From positions 43,201,522 through 43,265,521 of the forward strand of contig NC_041016.1 of assembly GCF_004193775.1 (NCBI RefSeq): a DNA stretch of 64,000 bases. Reading direction: 5' to 3'. Within the stretch, counting starts at the first letter, position 1, and each line of letters begins with the position of its first letter. The stretch comes from Glycine soja. Lineage: Eukaryota > Streptophyta > Magnoliopsida > Fabales > Fabaceae. The position numbers and the translations under genes were made by a program. Shown here in pieces: positions 48,831 to 61,005 of the stretch. The notes beneath the pieces were generated by a model. That model did no database searches. It was not told where the DNA came from and was given only the letters and a program-made list of their open reading frames with translations.

Positions 48831-49854
48831 GTTGTACGTGTTTAACACACGAGTGTGAGGTCGTGTGTATTGTATAATTCACGAGCAGTGTCTGTGTGCT
48901 AAAAAGATTTTAGGGATTGGACCTGAATCAGGAGGGAGAGGTCCTGACGGACTCTTCGGAGTATAGGCCTTGGGGGTCACCGGCTTTGAGTGTTCCTTTA
49001 AGCCTATGCTGATCCCATATGGTTGAAGCATTCTCGCAAAACATCGTGACCCTGACTGGTCTCCCTATGATCTTACTTAGTGAGAATGACCTGACAAACC
49101 CATTGTGTGGTGTGTCTTGTTATGTACTCCTAAGCGTCCCAGGGTGGTTTTTCACTGACATGGTACCACATTGCATATAGGCTTGAGTCTTAGCATAACT
49201 GTCTCATGTGCTTGCTAATTGTTTATTATAAAATTGATGTGTTATTATGTCTTGATCAGAGCGTGTGATTCTTGTGTAATGTGATTGATGATTGAAAAGT
49301 GTGATTGATGGATGAAAAGTGAATTGTGAATGACAAAGTGGTGAAATTACGTGAATTACGTGTAAGTAAGTTTTATTTGGTTTATATGATATGTATATCT
49401 AGTTGTCTTGTTTCTCTATTAGTTAGGAATGTGATAACTCTCTCCCCGTGTGTTGTTTGTGTTTGGATCCTGTGATGATCTTGAACTTTGTGTTCGGGGG
49501 AACAGATGACTAGGTGAATTGCTTTAAGGAACATTGTGCTGAAGGACGTCGAGACACAACGCTCTGATAGGATGTGATAGTGGGATATAAGTTTTTATAT
49601 TAATTGCATGATGTTAGTCTATTTTATTTTATTTCACTGATTTAACAAAATATCTATGTAAATTTTGACGGCCTTATTTTGAGCCGAATATGTTTTAATT
49701 GATAATAGTGAAGTGAATGTAAACCTTTTAACCGTGTGAATTTGGTTACCGATATTTTTATATATTTTGTTTATTTATATATATGTCGGGGTAGAGGGTG
49801 TCACAAGTGAGATGTTGTGTGCATTGAGTATGAACTATGAATTGTACAATCACA

Positions 49855-50005
49855 CGACTATATGTCCCTTTAAGGGCGATGAGTTAATGCTAAGTCTCTT
49901 TAAGGGTGACGAGTTAACGTTAAGTCCCTTTTTGGGCAATGAGTTAATGTTAAGTCCCTTTAAGGGCGACGAGTTGATGTTAAGTCCCTTTTAAGGCGAC
50001 GAGTT
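49855..50005 (+). repeat. 30-bp tandem repeat in LTR A (about five units)
   Basis: The unit resembles ttaagtccctttaagggcga then cgagttaatg; a single related unit is at 42,138-42,195 in the left part of LTR A. It causes the repetitive LSPFKGDELM reading frame, which is not a gene. Confidence 0.9.
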
Positions 50006-50978
50006 AAAAATATTTGAGAACAATTGAGGAGTCATGTGTTTTGTACAGTTCATAGATAGAGTCTGTGTGCTAAAATGTTTTTTGGGTTGGACCTGAATCA
50101 AGAGGGAAAGACCCTAACGGACTCTTCGGAGTGTAGGCCTTGGGGGTCACCCGATTTGAGTACTCCTTTAAGCCTATGTTGATCCCATATGGTTGGAGCA
50201 TTCTTGCAAAACATTGTGACCCTAACTGGTCTCCCTATGATCTTACCTAGTGAGAGTGACCTGACCTACTAGTGTGTGGTTTGTCTTGTCATGTACTCCT
50301 AGGTGCCTGCCGTGATTTTTTACTAATATGGTACCACATTGCATATAGGATTGAGTCTTAGTGTATATGTTGCATAACGCTTGTGTATTGATCGATATTG
50401 ATTGATTTGATGATATTGTGTTTTGATCCTTGAGTACATGAATGTGTTGAAAATGAACGAAATGTGTGGTGTTGCGATGTAATGTTGTGCGACAAAGTGG
50501 TGAAATAACGTGAGTGATGCTTAAGTAAGTTGTATTTTGTTTATATGATATTTATACCTACATGTTATCTTGTTTCTCTCTATTAGTTAGGAATGTGATA
50601 ACTCACTCCTTGTATGTAGTTTGTGTTTGGATCCTGTGATGATTTTGAACTTTGTGTTTGGGAGAGCAGATGAATAGGTGGATGACTATGAAAAATCTCA
50701 TGCTAGAGGACACGGGAACACAACACTTTGATAGGATGTGACATTAGGATATAGGTTCTATGTTAAATGTATGAAGCTTAGACGACATTGTTTAAGCCGA
50801 GATGACTTTATTATTTATTTGGACAAATTTGAATATGATGCAGAAGAAAGTAAATTTGAGCCTTTAACCCCTTTGAAAGGCTAATATTTAAAATTTTTTT
50901 AAAAATACTTTTAATTAATATTTGAATTTTTATTCCTTTATTAGTATATATGTGAGGGGTAGAGGGTGTCACATGGAG

Positions 50979-51260
50979 GATTATGATAGCGAGATAAGCA
51001 CCAACGAGGCCACCATGCAGCCCAATGAGACACCCATGCAGCCCATTAATGCCACAGGAACCAAGGAAGCACGTGGAACTTCTCGAATCCACTAGAGGCC
51101 CACACATCTTCGTGATTACGTGTTAAGTTAGTTAGGCGTGTTGGGGGTAGCGAGACAAGCTATATTCGTTATAATAGAATAGTATTTGGTTCCCTGTAAT
51201 TCCACTATATATGTATCCGCCATATGAATGAATAAAATCATTGAGAAGCTTTTCCAGATA
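50979..51260 (+). pseudogene. 3' end of a retroelement polyprotein plus LTR-like tail
   Basis: The frame DYDSEISTNEATMQPNETPM ... TSRIH, stop, RPTHLRDYVLS, stop has the loose basic end ('RP..L.DYV') common at the C-terminus of plant retroelement polyproteins. It is followed by a TG-rich tail with a TATA-like ctatatatgt and aataaa (51,228), as in an LTR. The element was cut here by LTR A. The lineage cannot be fixed. Confidence 0.5.
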
Positions 51261-51697
51261 CTCATAGATTTATCTTAGCAGTAGTTAGGGACGCATTAGA
51301 TTAACTAGTGGTCTCACACACGTACTACTACGTCGTGTTTTCTCTCTCGAAGGAATGTCATCATGCTATGAGGAAAAGCGACACATTTTGCTCCCTCAAA
51401 TCTGAAAGCAAGATAGGAGGAGATTAAGAAAGGAGAAAGAATCGGGGAAAGAGAAAGTCATAATAGAACTACATGTGTTGGGTTTTTAGTGGATAAGCAA
51501 TAGATGAGAAATCTCACAATCCTTTGCTCGGATCAAAAAGTAACACATTAAATTTGTATAGAACTAAAAATGAACAAATTTTTTTGCATACTAAATCCAA
51601 ACTTTGATTATTTTACAGGAATAAAAAAATATATTTTAGCCAAAATATAAACATATAAGAACTAGTAGTTTAAATGAAAGGATTTGTAACTTGCATT
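51261..51697. other. Intergenic or retroelement tail, nothing recognised
   Basis: No coding feature seen. It may include the rest of the LTR begun at about 51,137. Confidence 0.4.
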
Positions 51698-51826
51698 GGA
51701 AGGTGCAATTTGAACTTTGGCCGGCGGTAGTTCTTCAACGTAGAGTCAATCAGAGAAGTATATCTTCTCATGAGTTATCTTGGTGAAATCAGTCAGGTTA
51801 AATGGGATTTGATTCCACCCCTCATC
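51698..51826 (-). pseudogene. CFAP20/BUG22-like protein fragment
   Basis: The minus strand reads DEGWNQIPFNLTDFTK, a short junction ITHEK, then IYFSD, stop, LYVEELPPAKVQ. This follows the conserved core and C-terminus of CFAP20/BUG22 (UPF0468), a small basal-body/cilium protein family kept as a single gene in flowering plants. About 25 residues of the core are missing between the two blocks, and the Arg codon after YFSD is TGA. Only 43 codons remain, so it is a pseudogene relic. Family recognised by memory of the motif; a host gene elsewhere in the genome is expected. Confidence 0.68.
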
Positions 51827-53933
51827 CATTCTGTTTCATAGTGCAAAGGTGGTGTTTTACATAATAACAGCCTATTGTGATGTGAAAATAAGAAAACATA
51901 AAATAATTCGTAATGCATGTGGAACAATATTTTAGAGACAGATGGCATGCATCACTGAATTTTGGAGAGAAAAAAATATATATCTAGATTTTGTTTCGGC
52001 AAAAGTGTCAGTATTCATTTTCTTTTTATAAACAGCATAATATGCCTTAAAAAAGGCATTGCTAGATGGTAACAACTGTTTAGGGACCAAGATGGTCCTA
52101 AATCCTTCTTCAAATATTAATCATTAACAAAAAAAAGAAAACAAAGGCATGGACCAAGTAATGGAGTCAATATTAGGAACCTATCTATCACTGATTTTTA
52201 TATAGGAAAGAATGCAGAGAGGCAATCAAGAGGATTGGATGCTTAACGAAACAGATTGCAAGAGAGGCAAGCAAGGGGAATTCAGTGTTTGTGCGACATA
52301 TTTCTATATTTTGGGCAGGGATTTTTCTTTGAGGAGTGTTATCTCTGGCAGAGTGAGTCAAGGTGTTTCTACGCTGGTTGTTTCTATTTTCTTCTTGTAA
52401 GAACTACCACTCAATTATTTTGAAATAAATAACACTCATACACTAGCAATTAGTCCAAAGTACTGGATCCACAAGGAGATCAATGCGAAATTTCAGATTA
52501 TGACCATGTATGATCTTGCAATAATCAAAGTCACATAAGATTCAATAGCTGCAGCTTTTGCTCGCTAGGATGATGCATCAGGGAGAGATAACAAATTTTC
52601 ACCAAGTCTGAAAATCAGAGACAAGGATTGGTACATATAAGTCACAAAATGTAGAACAATTCAAAGTCATTAGAGATTGAAAAGGTAAACACAACCACAC
52701 TGTGGTCAACAATTGAGGAAGAAATGGCAGATGTTGAAAGTGATGGCGCAGAAACAAAGTTCGATCAATTGAAAAAATTGTAATCAATTGATTGAGGAGA
52801 AGAAGGAAACATGGCCAAAACAGGTTATCCAAGTCGGAAAGAATAGAGTAGTGGCCACTAAAGCAATAAGACCGGTAATTCTGAGTTTAGAGAGGCCACA
52901 AGCAGTGGGAGGAATACACTTCACAACATTGTGTCCATACAAAAAAAGGTAAATTCATATAGGTTGATTCTGAGCACGGGATAGCTTGAGCAGTTTTGAA
53001 AATCATCATTTTCCACTTATGACAGTATCGAGAATTTTCCACAAAAAAAAAAAAACAAAAATAAATGGGAGAGACAACCTTGTCAACATAACAAATTTCT
53101 TGGGAGTATTGCAATACAATATTCCACACCCGGTTGAAAATCACAACGGTCAAAAGCAAATTTCCTGTTCAATTTCATTAATTATTTTAAAGAAATTGTC
53201 AACAATTGAAAATAATCCTATATCCGAATTTAATTGTTCATTATAGATTTAAAATACAATTGACATATTTACAGATATGTACAAGTTTAGACTGCCCAAG
53301 GCATCATATGCATGAAACGTGATAAGAATCCGATATTGTATATTTGGGCAGATTGCACGGTACGATATGACACGGACATGAGGATATGATAAGTTTTTTT
53401 GAAATTAAGGATACAATACTTGGATAGGTTAATAAAAAATTATATATGAATGTAAAATAAAATATAAAAGTGTTGGTGTTAAAACACTGCAAATATGAAA
53501 ATTTTGTTTTAGCAAACATTCAAGACTACCGAAAACGAGTTGCCATGCTTGGATAAGAGAGACGGAGTATATCGTGTTTTTATTTGTGTTTTGATTTGAG
53601 AAATCGAGTTATGTTTTGTGCATGTTTGGAATTTTTTATTTTAAATATCCTAAAGTTAAAACGATCAAATTTAAAAAAAAAACAAAAAACAAAAGTGACA
53701 TAAGCCATATTGGTGCTGTATTTGAAACACCTTGAGTCGTATTGAAACCGTGTCTAACCATCTTGAACCGTATCTGTTTTTATGAATTCTTATTTGAGAT
53801 TAAACATAGGCAGCTCAGTTAGTACTATTGGTGCAAATGTTTCTTCTTTTTATTAATTTTAATTTTCACTAATTCAATTAGTTTTAAAACAGAAACAATT
53901 ACATACCTTAATTAGTTGACATCAATAATGCAG
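51827..53933. other. Intergenic stretch without recognised genes
   Basis: Mixed-composition DNA. Small frames (52,212-52,400; 52,599-52,832; 52,887-53,159; 52,986-53,246; 53,304-53,519) overlap on both strands and show no family motif. It could include degraded upstream exons and introns of the GH1 relic that follows, but none could be identified. Confidence 0.45.
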
Positions 53934-54105
53934 GTCTTAAATCCTTCGAGACCTTTTATCATTGGGACCTTCCTCAAGCCATAGAAGACGAATATGGTGG
54001 CTATTTAAGTCATAATATAGTGTAGCTCACATCTCTTATAGCTAAAAATCAAAATATATTTGGGTGAACATACTTTAATTAACTAATATGATCTACTTTG
54101 TTCAT

Positions 54106-56215
54106 TGTAATATCTCATTTTTTTTAAAATAAATTAAAAATAATTTTATTTTAAAATAAATAAAATAAGGAAAAAAATTATTAATTAAAATAATGATTTT
54201 AAGGTAGATAAAATAAATATATATTCTTAAAAAATAAAAAGATGTTTTATTTATTCATTTGATAGGGAGTAAAATAAAGTTTCTCTTTATAAATAATAAA
54301 ATAAAGAAAAATAGAGTAAATAATAGGTTGAGAGTATCCCTAGACTCCCTCTTCCTCTCAAATTTATTTTCCCTTCTTCTTTTTCCAAAATTCTCTCTTT
54401 TTCACGCATACACCCAAACTTGTTCATTAAAACTATGATCCCGCATACACCAGGTTCGGACATCAAGGCAGATCAATGAAAGTGAGGCTTCAATCTCTTC
54501 TCCTTTTCTCTAACGCTTGAAAACCCTAACAAAGCAACCTGAAGAAAAACCTGAGGAATCTTAGAGAACTACTAGAGACGTCACTATCGTTATCAGACTA
54601 CACACGTGAGCCTCTTAGAGGTAATGAATGAATTTTTCGCAATTGGGGTTAGAATAGATATATGTAGAGATCCTTAGATGATCAAATTTGGGTTTATTTT
54701 AAAATGTTTATTATATTGTAATTCTTCCTTTACAATTATAATTACGAAATTGTTGTGTTTGATGGACCAATTGATGCCTTGATGCGAATTGGTTGATAAA
54801 ATTGAGTGTTTTCGTGTTTTTGACAAATGATTTTGATTCCTTTGATTTTAATATGATTATTTGAAATTATTTAAGGGATTTTACTTCGCATGTTGTGAGA
54901 AACATTTTTGTATAATTTGTTTGTATTTTGGACAAAATTTACTATATTAGCATGAAAAATTGTTATATTGGGATCATGAAATTGTGTGTAAGGGATAAAT
55001 TGAATGTGTTAAATTATGAGATGTTAAAATTATAGACATGAAATTTGGTTGTGAACAAGTGTGTGGCTAATACTTGAGGTGATATTACTTGTGTTGTGAG
55101 TTGTGATTATATAATAACACAACTGGTCTTTACCTTGAGAAAAATATTTATGAATGAGGTGTTAAAAGGAAAGTGTAGGATTCCAAGTTAGGGACCTGAG
55201 GTGTTAAATTGTACCGCAATGTGTGATGTGTTAAAAGGAAAGTTCAGAGTTCTAAGTTAGGAACCTGAGGTGTTAAATTGTAGTGTATTGTGTTAAATGT
55301 AATTGAAAAATAAGTGTGAGGTCGTGTGTATTGTATAATTCATGAGTAGTGTTAGCATGCAAAAGTTGTTTTAGGGGTTGGACCTGAATTAGAAAGGTGA
55401 GACCCTAATGGATTCTTCAGAGTCTAGGCCTTGGAGGTAAATACACTCAGTTTGATTGCTCCTTTAAGCTTACGTTGATCTCATAAGGTTAGAGCATTTT
55501 CGCAAAGCAGAGTGATCATGTCTGGTCACCTTATGATTTCACTTAGTAAGAGTGACCTGACATACTCATTGTGTGGTGTATCTTGTTATGTACTCCTAGG
55601 TGTCCTAGTGTTATTTTTCACTGACATGGTACCACATTTCATATAGGATTGAGTTTTAGTATATTTATTGCATAACGCTTGTGTAATGATCATTGTGACT
55701 TACTACGTGATGGTGGGTAATGAATTTTTTCAGTGTGAGACGTTGTGTTGTACTTGAGATTTGTTGTTCTAAATATGTGATTAATGTGAAGGTGTAAAAT
55801 TTAATTCGGTGATTAAATCCTTGGGACAAGTGATGTTACAAAATGAGTGGTAAAATGATGTGAATTGTGCTAAGTTGACCTTGTTATACTTATACCATAT
55901 ATATGTGTGTCTTTCTTTATCTCTGTCTGTTTAAGAATGTGATAACTCACTTCCCTTGTGTTATTTGTGTTGGGATCCTATGATGAACTCGAACCTTGTG
56001 TTCGTGTGAGCGTTGACTAGATGAATTACTTTAAAGAACCTCGTGCTAGAGGACGTCAGGATGTAATGCTCTGATAGGATATGACATTAGGACATGGGTT
56101 TGTGTTTTAATTGCATGATGTTCCAAACATGTCACTTTAGGTTATTTTATTTTGCTACTTAACTTGACTTCTTTTGTAAACTTGAACAACCTTATTTTGA
56201 ACTAGAAATGCTTTC
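54106..56215 (+). mobile_element. LTR D of the large family, 3' end missing, in a GH1 intron
   Basis: Starts tgtaatatctcatttt like A and B and contains the conserved core (55,372-55,650). The family end gtagagggtgtcaca is absent; similarity fades at about 56,200-56,220. A ttcat before the start (54,101-54,105) and another at 56,213-56,217 could be a TSD, which would mean the LTR end was lost before insertion or mutated, but this may be chance. Confidence 0.68.
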
Positions 56216-57742
56216 ATACCCTTATTTGATAAGTTTTTAATTTTGATGATTAACGTGCCTACATGAACTCTTTTGTGTTTATTGAATAAAATTTCTTTAA
56301 TTAATTCCACATTTTCATGGACATTTAGCAAATATGGCTATGCTGATGGCATTTCAGCACATGGGAAGATGTTCAACTTGGCAAAACAAAGATTATATTG
56401 GAGGTTTTTCAGCCTTTGAGCCCTATATAGTAACTCATAATTAGTTACTTGCTCATGGAGTTGCTGTCAACATCTATAAGACTAAGTACCAAGTGTATGG
56501 ATTTTCTTATTTAATTAAACTTAACTTTTTTTCTTCACGTACATTTAGGCATCTCAAAAGGGTATCATAGGGATATCGCTAGCATGTCATTAGATAGTGC
56601 CACCCTATGATACAGAGTTGGATCATGATGTTGCAGAAAGTGTGACACCCTCTACCCCACACATATATGTACTAATAATAAAAGAAATAATTTTAAAAAA
56701 ATTAAACTTAATTCAAGTTTTTAAAACATATTTAAATACAAGCCTTTCAAGAGGGTAGCAAGCTCACATTCACCTTTCTAACATCATCATAAAACTTTTC
56801 TAAATAAATAATAAATTCACTTCGGCTCAAACCAGGCCGTCTATAAAACCCTATACCCCAATGCCACGTCTTATCAGAGCGTTGTCTCCCGACGTCCTTC
56901 AGCACATGGTTCCTTAAAGCAATTCACCTAGTTATCTGCTCCCCCAAACACAAAGTTCAAGATCATCACAGGATCCAAACACAAATAACACACGGGGAGT
57001 GAGTTATCACATTCCTAACTAATAGAGAAACAAGACAAATAGATATACATATCATATAAACCAAATAAAACTTAGTTACACGTAATTCACGTAATTCCAC
57101 CACTTTGTCATTCAAAGTTCACTTTTCAATCATCAATCACATTACACAAGAATCACACGCTATGATCAAGACATAATAACACATCAATTTCATAATAAAC
57201 AATTAGCAAGCGCATGAGACAGTTATGCTAAGACTCAAGCCTATATGCAATGTGGTACCATGTCAGTGAAAAATCACCCTAGGGCGCTTAGGAGTACATA
57301 ACAAGACACACCACACAATGGGTTTGTCAGGTCACTCTCACTAAGTAAGATCATAGGGAAACCAGTCAGGGTCACGATGTTTTGCGAGAATGCTCCAACC
57401 ATATGGGATCAGCATAGGCTTAAAGGAGCACTCAAACCCGGTGACCTCCAAGGCCTACACTCCGAAGAGTCCGTCAGGGCCTGTCCCTCTTGATTCAGGT
57501 CCAACCCCTAAAATCATTTTAGCACACAGACACTGCTAGTGAATTATACAATACCCACGACCTCACACTCATGTTTTAAACACGTACAACATATTGCGCT
57601 ACAATTTAACACTGGTTCCTAAATAGGAACCTACACTTTCTCTTTAACACTGGTTCCTAAATAGGAAACCTACACTTTCTCTTTAACACTGCGTATTTAC
57701 ACTTTTCTCAAGATAACACTAGTCGGGTTATTGTACAATTCA

Positions 57743-57929
57743 TGATAGAATATCATAAAAGAGAAAGAGAGAGAGTAAAGTCTATTTCTCATATATTGAT
57801 CACATCTGAAATAATGAATACAATGCTCTTATATAGAGCAGCAACAAACTATTGCATAACAGCATAGCAGCATAACAAACTAATATTGCATAATAGCATA
57901 ACAAACTATTTACCCTATTCACTCTATTA
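57743..57929 (-). repeat. 3' LTR of the nested copia element
   Basis: 187 bp, ending next to a minus-strand polypurine run aaggggggat (57,928-57,937). The pol stop codon TAA lies at the LTR edge. Contains tandem tgcataacagcatag-like units at 57,850-57,905. Confidence 0.8.
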
Positions 57930-60900
57930 TCCCCCCTTAGAAACTGAGGGTGCATCAAGCAGACTGAGTTTGTTGATCACACGCAGTTTGTCACGCAGAG
58001 GGAGAAATTTCACTGCTGAGAGAGGCCTAGTTAGTAAGTTTTCCCATTGATCTTGGGCTAGAACATGCTTCACTATGAGATTCTTGGAGAGCACTTTGTC
58101 CCTCACAAAGAATATATCCAATTCCATGTGCTTGGTCCTATTGTGCAGCACAGGGTTATGAGCAAGGGTAACGGTACTGAGGTTGTCACAGAGAATTGTG
58201 GGAGTGAGAAGTCTGCATTTAAGTTCTTGAAGGAGAGACTGCACCCATAGAATTTCTGCAGCAAGTTGAGCCACACTTCTGTACTCAGCCTCAGCACTTG
58301 ACCTAGCAACCAACTGTTGTTTCTTAGACCACCAAGATATCAAGTTTGGACCAAGAAACACACATGCTCCTGAGGTGGACCTTCTGTCATCAGGGTCTGA
58401 TGCCCAGTCAGCATCACAGAACCCAAGCAAAGACAAAGGCTGGTGAGGTGAGGCAGGCTGAATTAGCAAGCCATGATGCAGAGTGCCACTAAGGTACCTC
58501 AATATCCTTTTAACTGCCTTCCAATGCTCTTCCAAGGGATTAGATAAAAATTGGAAAACCTTATTGACAGAAAATGAGATTTTAGGTCTGGTGAAAGTGG
58601 CATATTGAAGAGCCCCCACAACAGATCTGAACTGAGTGGGATTTGAAATAGCTGGCGAACCAATTTTAGACAATTTGCTTGTGGACACCATAGGAGTAGG
58701 CATGCCATTAGCATTGAGCATGTTAATTTTAGCAAGTAAATCTGTCAGATATTTGGCTTGAGAGAGAAGGAGGGAGCCATTAGGCAAGTGTGTTACCTCT
58801 ATGCCAAGAAAAGAATCCAACTTACCCAACTGTTTGAGGGAAAAATCAGTATTCAGATTCTTGATTAAAGCAGTAATAAAAGATGCAGAATTGCCAGTTA
58901 TGATGATATCATCAACATATACGGGCACCATTATAGTTAAGCTTGCAGTGTGAAGGAGAAATAGACTAGGGTCACATTTGCTAGCAAGAAAACCATGATT
59001 CATAAGGGATCCTTTAAGTTTATCAAACCAGGCTCTAGGGGCCTGCTTTAGTCCATAAATTGCTTTGTTCAACTTACATACAAGTGTCTTGTCAGCAGCT
59101 TCAAACCCAGGAGGCTGCAGCATAAAAACTTCCTCCTCAAGGGTGCCATTTAAGAAGGCATTGTTCACATCAATCTGCTGTATAGGCCACTTGTGAGTAA
59201 CAGCAAGAGTAAGGACAGTTCTGACAGTAACAGGCTTCACGGCAGGAGAAAATGTCTCTGTAAAATCAGTGCCAGCTTGCTGATGGAAGCCTTTAGCTAC
59301 CAGCCTGGCTTTATATTTGTTAATGGAGCCATCGAGGTTCTCCTTCACCCTAAAAACCCACTTGCAGCCAATTGGCTTCCTAGAAACAGATGGCGACACC
59401 AAGGTCCAAGTCTGATTCTTTAACAATGCATGATACTCATCTTTCATGGCCTGAAACCAATGGGGAGAAGACAAGGCCTGACCAACTGAAGTAGGCTCCA
59501 TATGAGTGAGTAAAAGAATGGGATGAATTTTAGGCTTGGTAATGCCACTCTTGGCTCGAGTTTGCATGGGATGAGTGTTATGAGGATGGATAGAGGGTTG
59601 TTGGGGGGTTGGTACAGGGTTGAGAAGAGAACTGGTGGCGGGAATAGAGGATGGAGAAATGGTGCTGGCCTCTGCAATATCAGATGTGATAGGGGTGAGA
59701 GAAGAGGGAGTGATGGGAGAGTGTAAAGAGGAATTTTCAGAAGCAGGGGAAGCATCATTGGAAGGTGTTATAATAGGATAATTGGCAATGGGTGTAGTAG
59801 GAACCTCATTAGTGTTAATAGGGGCAGACATAGGGCTGCTAAGAGAAACAGAGGTAGTGGGTGTAGTAGGAACAGAACTGACTTGAGTAAGAGGAATAGC
59901 AGATACAGGAACTGCTGGTATAGACCAGGCAGAAGAAGTATGAGGAGATGATGTAGATGTAGCAGAAGAAGAAGAGGGAAATAAGATGGAGTAGGGAAAT
60001 CTGGTTTCATTAAAAAGAACATCCCTAGAGATGTAAATACGGCCAATAGCTGCAAGGCATTTATAACCCTTATGAATGGTAGAATAACCAAGGAATATGC
60101 ACTCTTGGGATCTAAATTCCAATTTATGAGCATTATAGGGACGAAGGAAGGGAAAACAAGCGCAGCCAAAGACTCTAAGATGAGAATAGTCAGGTATTTT
60201 GTGAAGTAGCTTGAAATAAGGGGACTGGTTGGCAAGAGACATACTAGGCATCCTATTAATTAGGTAAGCAGCTATGACAAAAGCATGATCCCACATTTTG
60301 AGAGGTAAATTAGAGTGAGCTAATAAAGCTAGGCCTGTTTAAACAATATGACGATGCTTTCGTTCAACTATGCCATTTTGGTGGTGGGTGTGGGGACATG
60401 TAAACCTATGAGTAATGCCAAGGTTATTGAGATACTTGGTGAAAGGCCTAAATTCACCTCCTCCATCACTTTGAACAACTTTAATTTTACAGTTGAATTG
60501 AAGTTCAACCATTGTCTTGAATTGGACAAATTGAGTAAGTGTGTCAGATTTAAGTCTCAAAGGGAAGACCCAAACAAATCTGGAATAGGCATCTATACAA
60601 GTCAAGAAGTAGGTATAACCTCCTAAAGACTGGATAGGAGCTGGTCCCCATAAGTCACAAACTACTAACTCAAAAGGTTGAGCATACACAGTAATGGATA
60701 AAGAGGTAGGCAGTCTGTGATATTTGCCTAAACAGTAGGCAGTACAAGATTCAACTAGAGACTTGGGGGGTATAGGAATATTGCAAGTTTTCAGCACTTC
60801 TGCATGAGCTTGGTAATGAGGATGGCCTAACCTTGTATGCCACAAAGCATATTTGCTGGTAGGTATAATATTAGGAACAATAGAGTGTTATGGAGATTGA

Positions 60901-60985
60901 GAATTAGTAAATGTAGTAGCATGAACAAGAGGTGAATTAACACAGGAAACATTGCTTATATTCATTAAAACAGAAGGAGTACAAC
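57927..60985 (-). pseudogene. Copia pol (integrase, RT, RNase H), broken
   Basis: Two long frames read right to left. 60,845-60,339 holds the pre-integrase (LWHTRLGHPHYQAHAEVL) and integrase core with Asp, Asp and Glu present (VCDLWGP, QSDGGGEF, NGIVERKH). 60,296-57,927 (789 aa) holds the integrase end, MQTRAKSGI linker, RT (KARLVAKGFHQQ, DVNNAFLNG, YVDDIIITGN) and RNase H (DADWASDPDDRRSTSG, SSAEAEYRS). A TAA at about 60,339 (Glu to stop) separates them, and another stop lies near 60,885. Reading continues upstream into NISNVSCVNSPL until the deletion junction with LTR sequence near 60,985. RT and RNase H are otherwise well preserved, but gag and protease are absent. Confidence 0.92.
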
Positions 60986-61005
60986 CTATTCACTCTATTA
61001 ATTCA

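Larger units (their letters stand above)
42346..49805 (+). mobile_element. Solo LTR B of the same family, nested in LTR A
   Basis: Starts tgtaacattccaatttt and ends gtagagggtgtcaca. Flanks read tgtga (42,341-42,345) and agtga (49,806-49,810), a 5-bp TSD with one mismatch. Its own sequence is 42,346-43,412 plus 47,945-49,805, about 2.9 kb, with the rest taken by a DNA transposon. It parallels LTR E (56,641-62,733, reverse strand) in order and content. Confidence 0.83.
40873..50973 (+). mobile_element. Large solo LTR A, split by nested insertions
   Basis: Starts tgtaatatcccaatttt and ends gtagagggtgtcaca (TG...CA). It has an exact 5-bp TSD, tggag, at 40,868-40,872 and 50,974-50,978. Its own sequence is 40,873-42,345 plus about 49,811-50,973, roughly 2.6 kb; the rest is nested DNA. 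No gag or pol accompanies it, so it is a solo LTR, the usual product of LTR-LTR recombination. Superfamily is unproven; large LTRs starting tgtaacatccc are common in Ty3/gypsy elements of legumes. Confidence 0.85.
57743..61000 (-). mobile_element. Copia element nested in LTR E, lacking its 5' end
   Basis: Flanked by attca (57,738-57,742 and 61,001-61,005). The 3' LTR is 57,743-57,929 (187 bp, tgatagaat...ctctatta). At the other end only about 16 bp of LTR (acctattcactctatta, to 61,000) remain, joined straight to pol coding sequence. The 5' LTR body, primer site, gag and protease were therefore deleted after insertion. The polyprotein motifs resemble the Ale/Retrofit copia lineage. Confidence 0.88.

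Noticed and set aside
49767..49994. Frame with repeated LSPFKGDELM text
   Set aside because: Translation of the 30-bp tandem repeat in LTR A; the unit length being a multiple of three keeps it open by chance.
48680..50005. Regularly repeated units that could suggest a CRISPR-like array
   Set aside because: Direct tandem repeats without unique spacers, in a plant LTR.
52200..53520. Several small frames of 60-90 codons
   Set aside because: They overlap on both strands, have no recognisable motif or conserved start, and are consistent with chance.
53810..53835. tRNA A-box-like text (ggcagctcagttagta) suggesting a SINE
   Set aside because: No B box, poly-A tail or target duplication was found downstream.
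54101..56217. Possible ttcat duplication around LTR D
   Set aside because: Not accepted as a TSD because LTR D lacks the family 3' end, so a five-base match may be chance.
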